Part shown: in pieces, positions 33,301 through 37,757 of the stretch
Layout: every line of letters begins with the position of its first letter
How positions within the stretch are numbered: position 1 is the stretch's first letter
Assembly: GCA_004335635.1 (NCBI GenBank)
Contig: QAXH01005010.1
Coordinates: 653-38,409, forward strand
Length of the DNA stretch: 37,757 bases
From: Chloromonas sp. AAM2
Lineage: Eukaryota > Chlorophyta > Chlorophyceae > Chlamydomonadales > Chlamydomonadaceae
Reading direction: 5' to 3'
The notes under the pieces: generated by a model
The model's database searches: none
What the model saw: only the letters and a program-made list of their open reading frames with translations
Told to the model about the DNA's origin: nothing
Position numbers and translations under genes: made by a program

Positions 33301-36300
33301 TTGACGAACACGATGGTCTTGCCGCCTGCTGCGTGCAGTGTGATGCAGTCCATCAGCGCGTTCATCTTCTGAGCCCAGTCAACCTGCGAGAGGAAGGCAA
33401 CCAGCATTGCTGATGCACAAGGAGGTCAACCTGTCACAACCCGGCTGGGCAGGGTTGCATGACCAGGTGCTAGACAGGATACACAGCCTGTAAATGTGGC
33501 GGATTCAGCAGCCAAACCCCGCTTGGTGCTCATCACTTGTCCGGCTTTTTAACTTCCGCCTGCCACATACAGTTCCGCTGCTCTCCCTGCCTCCTACGCG
33601 CACGCTTCTCACTCGTGCGACAACAACAACCCCTTGCCATCAAGTTCTTCCTGCCACATGCAGTCTCACATATGCGACCACCATACCAACCCTTTGCCTG
33701 CCTCTCATGCCCTCCCTCACCTGCATGACCTGCAGCTTGATGGTGTCCGCCAACCTGCCCGTGTTCTCCTCCCCCACCAGGTCCACCAGCAGCGGGTTCA
33801 CCTGAAACCGCCGGGCCACCTTGTTCACCCACTTGGGCAAAGTGGCGGAGAACAGAAGCGTCTGGCGCTGGGTGGGAACAAAGCTGCAGGAGGGAGCGAG
33901 GACAAAGTGTGTGTGTGAGTGTACAAGTGTGTGCATGTACACATGGTGGGACAAACAGTGATGGCATATTACAAAGCAGCACTTCATGTGTTGCAACCGT
34001 GCCCTAGACGCAGTGCAAAACGATGAAGCAGAGCAAGGATGGGAAGGAGGAAACTGTGATTTGAACTGGGCCAGATATTCCCGCAATTTCCATGTGACAT
34101 GTCGTTGCCTCACCTGAGAATCTTCTCCATGTCCTCCTCGAAGCCCATGTCCAACATCTGGTCGGCCTCGTCCAGAATAGCGTAGCGGACCTGGAGGAGG
34201 GCGTGCAAGCGGCGCATGCTATGGGTAAGCTGCTGTGCATGTGGCGCGGAAACCAAGGTAAACCTTAAACCTAACCCACACCAACACCTAACTGTTCATC
34301 CATCTGTCACAACAGTCAGCTAGCTCATGCCCCTTGGTTGCTTGTGCATACACCATCACATGTATGCAGTCCCCATGCCAGCATTTGCCAATCAAGTTGC
34401 CCTGCCATGGCCCCGGTCAACCATCACAGGTACCATCACACACTTGCTATTCAACGTTCGCCTCTTGATCATTCTTTGGTCATCACGGTGCAAACAAACG
34501 CACTCCCTTGTCTGCTGATTTGGACCACCAGCCATGCCTACTCAGCTTGCCCGTAGTCCTGCCCAGCCCCTACTCCCACCTTATCCAGCCTGAGCGACTC
34601 CCTCTCGATAAGGTCGATCACTCGGCCCGGTGTGCCGACCACCACATCGGCCCCGCGCTCCAGGTCGCGGATGTTCCCGCCGATGGACACACCGCCGTAC
34701 ACACTCACGACCGCCAGGCTGGGGCACACGGTCTCGAACTCACGGGCAACCTGGTGTGGGGCAGGCACATGTCGTCCTCTTATTTATGGGCCACTGATGA
34801 CATGGGCTCAGTGAAGTGTGCATTAGGAACAAACACGCGAATCAAGTGATGCAGCTATGCATGCGTGTGTGCTCAAGCCATGCTTCAATCATGTGGACAG
34901 ACTATCAGGCGGAAACTCTAGCGATACAAGGGTGTACCGGGAGCAGACAGTCCGTGGTGTAACAGATCATGACCGTGAAAACATGCATGATTGGCCGTGT
35001 GCATGAAGTTGCGTGTTGTCATGATGCCTCCTGTGTGACACACAAACTCAATGTGAATCAGTGCCAGTGCCTAGTGCTGTCGCAGCATGTTGTTGCCCAC
35101 CTGGTTTGCCAGCTCACGGGTTGGTGCCAGGATGATGCAGCGGGGAGCGCGGCCGCGAGCCCGCTTCACCCCACTCTCACGGTCCTCCTGTGACAAGAAC
35201 AAGGACGAGGCGAGAGGAGTGAGAGGACTGGTCACGACAGGGGAAAGGTGTGAGAGCCATGAATCCAGGCGTTGTTGAAGCAGGCTTGAACACAAACACA
35301 GGACTTGCATGCCATTCTCGGCCATAGTGCGTGTTCGTAGTTCTTGGTGCAGTGTTCCTCTGGTGTGCCTGGCCTTCCCTTGTTTCAGCTGCACTCGTGT
35401 GACGTACCTTGAGGCATGCCTCGACCACCGGCAGTGCAAAAGCAAGCGTCTTGCCAGAGCCAGTCTTGGCACGACCAATCAAGTCACGGCCCTCTTGGAT
35501 GGGCTGGAAAACTGACTTCTGAATGGGAAAGAGGCTCGCAATGCCACGCTTGTGCATGGCAGCAACGGTCTCAGGGCACAGACCCAGGTTCTCAACCTGC
35601 ATGGTGGAACATGTGTGCATGGTAAGTTGTATACACAGTTGGCCCACTAACCTTGGCAGTCCCGGTAGGATGTTAAATCCTTCAAAAGCGGACATGCATG
35701 GATCAAGGGACAGATCGGGGTGATGCCACGGCCCGATGCCATGGCCCACGTGTGATGGGATGGTCAACACACACCTTGAGGCTCTCGTCTTGCAGGCTGG
35801 CGTCAACTTCCACGACCTCTACTTCCTCATCATCTTCATTGTCCATCATGGAAGCAAACGAGGAGGTGGCGGGTGGCATGTCCAGCTGCACAGGCGTTCA
35901 CACATCAAAGTAGTTGTGTGGTGGTCCGGGCGGCTCACAGGCCAGAGTGGCAAGAATGCAGAACACGCACAGACAAAGCTGCAATCGTGCTAGACGTCTG
36001 ATAATCAAAACTTCTGAACAAAGAAGTCGTGACCGGCAAATTGGGGTTCATTCACGGCAGCCGGCGGTGGAACCAAGAAAAGGCGTGGCAAGCAGGAAAC
36101 GCAATGCATTCCAACATCCTACTGCCATTGAGTATCGTTGGATGGCGCGTCAACTCACAAGGGCGGCGCGACGAATGGTGGAGTGGCGGACAGGCGACGC
36201 CATCGTAAGGACGCTAGCAGTCTGGACACATTGCTGCACTGGAGCAAAGAGAAGGGCAGAGCGCGGAAAGAGTACCGTTGGCACTATTGATTTGGTGGCA

Positions 36301-36350
36301 CGGCTGGATGCCGTGCTCTGAAAGGAACCCTGCGCCTGCGATTGCAGCAT
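30321..36350 (-). CDS. DEAD-box ATP-dependent RNA helicase, chloroplast RH3-like, with GUCT domain
   Basis: Fourteen phase-consistent exons: 36159-36350, 35775-35885, 35408-35596, 35101-35187, 34580-34750, 34114-34190, 33721-33883, 33294-33383, 32745-32994, 32312-32475, 31804-31993, 31414-31514, 30958-31157 and 30321-30729 (2394 nt, 797 residues). Exon 1 encodes 64 residues with no Asp or Glu, as in a transit peptide. An acidic stretch follows ([14 protein letters not shown]). Helicase motifs: FPIQ (about 125-128), AKTGSGKT (144-151), PTRELANQ (186-193), TPGR (233-236), DEAD (257-260), SAT (288-290), IVFVNT, ARGLD (410-414), HRSGRTGR (435-442). Residues 499-655 ([35 protein letters not shown]) match the GUCT domain of plant RH3. 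The tail is Gly/Arg-rich and ends WAQW. RH3 in plants aids chloroplast group II intron splicing and 50S ribosome assembly; the same role is inferred here. Confidence 0.93.
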
Positions 36351-36373
36351 GGCGGAAGGCTTGAAAGAGCTTC

Positions 36374-36930
36374 TCAACAGTATCTACTCTGTTGCAGTGT
36401 GGGCAAGCTTTGTGAAATAAGGTGGCATGCGCCACATCTTTTTACTCTCACGTTTGCGAAGAGAAACGGAAAGAAAAAAGCGAGCTGAAAAGTTGTGGCG
36501 GCTGACATGTGTGCCTTCTTTTTCCGGAGTGTTGTCGGATCGTGAGGGACGGTATGTTCCCAACTCCCCATGCGCTGAATCAGTGTGACATCTCTGACAT
36601 TGCCCACATACACAACACCATGTTCAAACATCATGTCAGCCACCGAGCTGATGCCTGACAGACAGGCTATGAAGGCCAGCAGGGGCTCAACGTCCAAGGC
36701 CGGACATACCAACACTTCATACTGCACTTCAAGGGTTGAATGGAAAGTCGCTGAAAGAGCTTGCGCTGGGGGCAGGTAAAGGTCTTGGCGTGTAGCTGTG
36801 GCGGACACATGATGGCGCACGGCTGATGACACCAAAGGCCAGCTACCATCCCAAGCCAACCTGTTCGAAGCATCATAGTTAATGGCATAGCGGCTCCACC
36901 TGATGCCTTGCACGCGGTTGCACCAGGGAA
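36374..36930 (-). CDS. Unidentified ORF just upstream of the helicase
   Basis: The frame is open from a possible acceptor (CCCTCACAG, exon from 36930) to a stop at 36374-36376, about 185 codons. The stop lies only 23 bases before the helicase ATG and in another frame. It contains WCNRVQGIRWSRYAINYD, LAWDGSWPLV, FHSTLEVQYEVLV and SSVADMMFEHGVVYVGNV, has ordinary codon use, and ends in an FFFPFLF hydrophobic stretch. No family is recognised. It could be the last exon of a neighbouring gene, a transposon relic, or an open frame within the helicase 5' region. Confidence 0.35.
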
Positions 36931-37438
36931 CTGTGAGGGCACAGTTAGTTTCCTAGTGGGGGGGTCGCTTCACAGCCTCCTTATCTACACGGACTAGCAA
37001 CCACTTTCTCTCTGTCTAGTTGCGTAGGCAGCACGGCTGACTGCACGTTGGTGCGCATAAGTTGCCCGATGGGCTTAGTAGCGCGGTTGTTGGCGTTGGG
37101 CACACCCTGGACTGCCTGTAACTTTGCTCTGGTACGGCTGGCTCTGAATCCATTTGACGCAGACTATGCGTGCCTGCTGGCATGTATGTACCACGAGACT
37201 TTACACGAGGCCGCCCGACGATTGATATCAGAACACAAGACTTCACACGGGGCTCAGATGAACTAGTTGGCTCGTGTTGATTTTAAGGACGGTACCTGTG
37301 TGGTCAGGGGACGGGCTGCGGTCAGGGTAGCAATGTCATCTTGTCCTTGGCAAGCCGGAGCAGTATCAAGCATGATGGTCATCAGCGGCTCTGCCTCTTC
37401 TACATGGTGGCATACCACCTCACTTCACTGGCTGCAGT
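36931..37438. other. Non-coding stretch at the right side
   Basis: About 500 bases with short open frames on both strands and no supported gene or signal, up to the left arm of the repeat element at 37439. Confidence 0.45.
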
Positions 37439-37757
37439 AAAAAAAAGAAGTTTGCCAGTTCTGGGACAATTCCTGGGACTGACACTGGAACCAGTGTGTG
37501 TGTGGTTTGTACGCCGGGTGCACAGCGTGGTGTCAAGACTGGGACTCGAATGAGTGCCAATCCTGGTACAATCCTGGTGAACGTCACTGACTGTGGTGAT
37601 GTATTTGTAAACTGACCCACTGACTGTTTCTGGTGCATGTTGGTAGACGGTGGTGACTGTCAGTATTGAGTAACTGTCAGTGTTGAGTTATGTCTTTTCA
37701 TGTGTGTCGTGTGAAGTGGTAGACGAGATGGAGCTGGGGTGTGTCACTGTGGCTGAC
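37439..37757. mobile_element. Left end of a TTTGCCAG-family TIR element (cut by window end)
   Basis: An A-run plus GAAG and TTTGCCAGTTCTGGGACAAT begins at 37439, the same arm as at 2920 and 5905. The following about 300 bases include GTGCACAGCGTGGTGTC and GGTGGTGACTGTCAGTATT, which parallel the interior of the 2920-3627 copy (GTGCACAGTGTGGTGTT, GCTGGTGACTGTCAATACT). The right arm would lie beyond the window. Confidence 0.65.

Overview
The window is nuclear DNA of a eukaryote, most likely a chlamydomonadalean green alga. The evidence is genes broken by many short GT-AG introns, a TGTAA polyadenylation-type signal 34 bases past one stop codon, a chloroplast-type RH3-like helicase with an apparent transit peptide, and a plant-type receptor kinase. 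The genus cannot be fixed from sequence alone; Haematococcus or a relative is a guess. No rRNA, tRNA or bacterial-type operon was seen. All gene models were built by hand from splice signals and phase agreement, so each exon edge is a prediction.

Layout. 67-1178 (+) is the 3' end of a sorting-nexin-like BAR-domain gene whose last splice acceptor lies in a 32-bp minisatellite. 2920-3627 is a probable terminal-inverted-repeat (TIR) element. 4264-13955 (+) is a large receptor-like kinase gene: signal peptide, Cys-rich module, two complete seven-blade RCC1-type propellers, a transmembrane helix and a non-RD TKL-type kinase domain. Its introns carry a 145-bp TIR element, a G-rich minisatellite and a separate 430-bp MITE-like element.

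15389-21352 (-) and 22262-28568 (-) are tandem paralogues of an unrecognised protein family. They share exon sizes and a diagnostic FELADMWC segment, but their low-complexity tails have diverged: acidic in one, Pro/Ala-rich then polyglutamine in the other. 30321-36350 (-) encodes a complete chloroplast RH3-like DEAD-box RNA helicase with a GUCT domain and a glycine-rich tail. 36374-36930 (-) is an unidentified ORF ending 23 bases before the helicase start. At 37439 the left end of another copy of the dispersed TIR family runs off the window.

The genes do not form an operon. The receptor kinase converges on the minus-strand cluster. The most novel object is the receptor kinase. Its paired ectodomain propellers, which arose by an intact two-exon duplication, combined with a non-RD kinase suggest a cell-surface sensor, by analogy with land-plant pattern-recognition kinases. 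The ligand and biological role are unknown.
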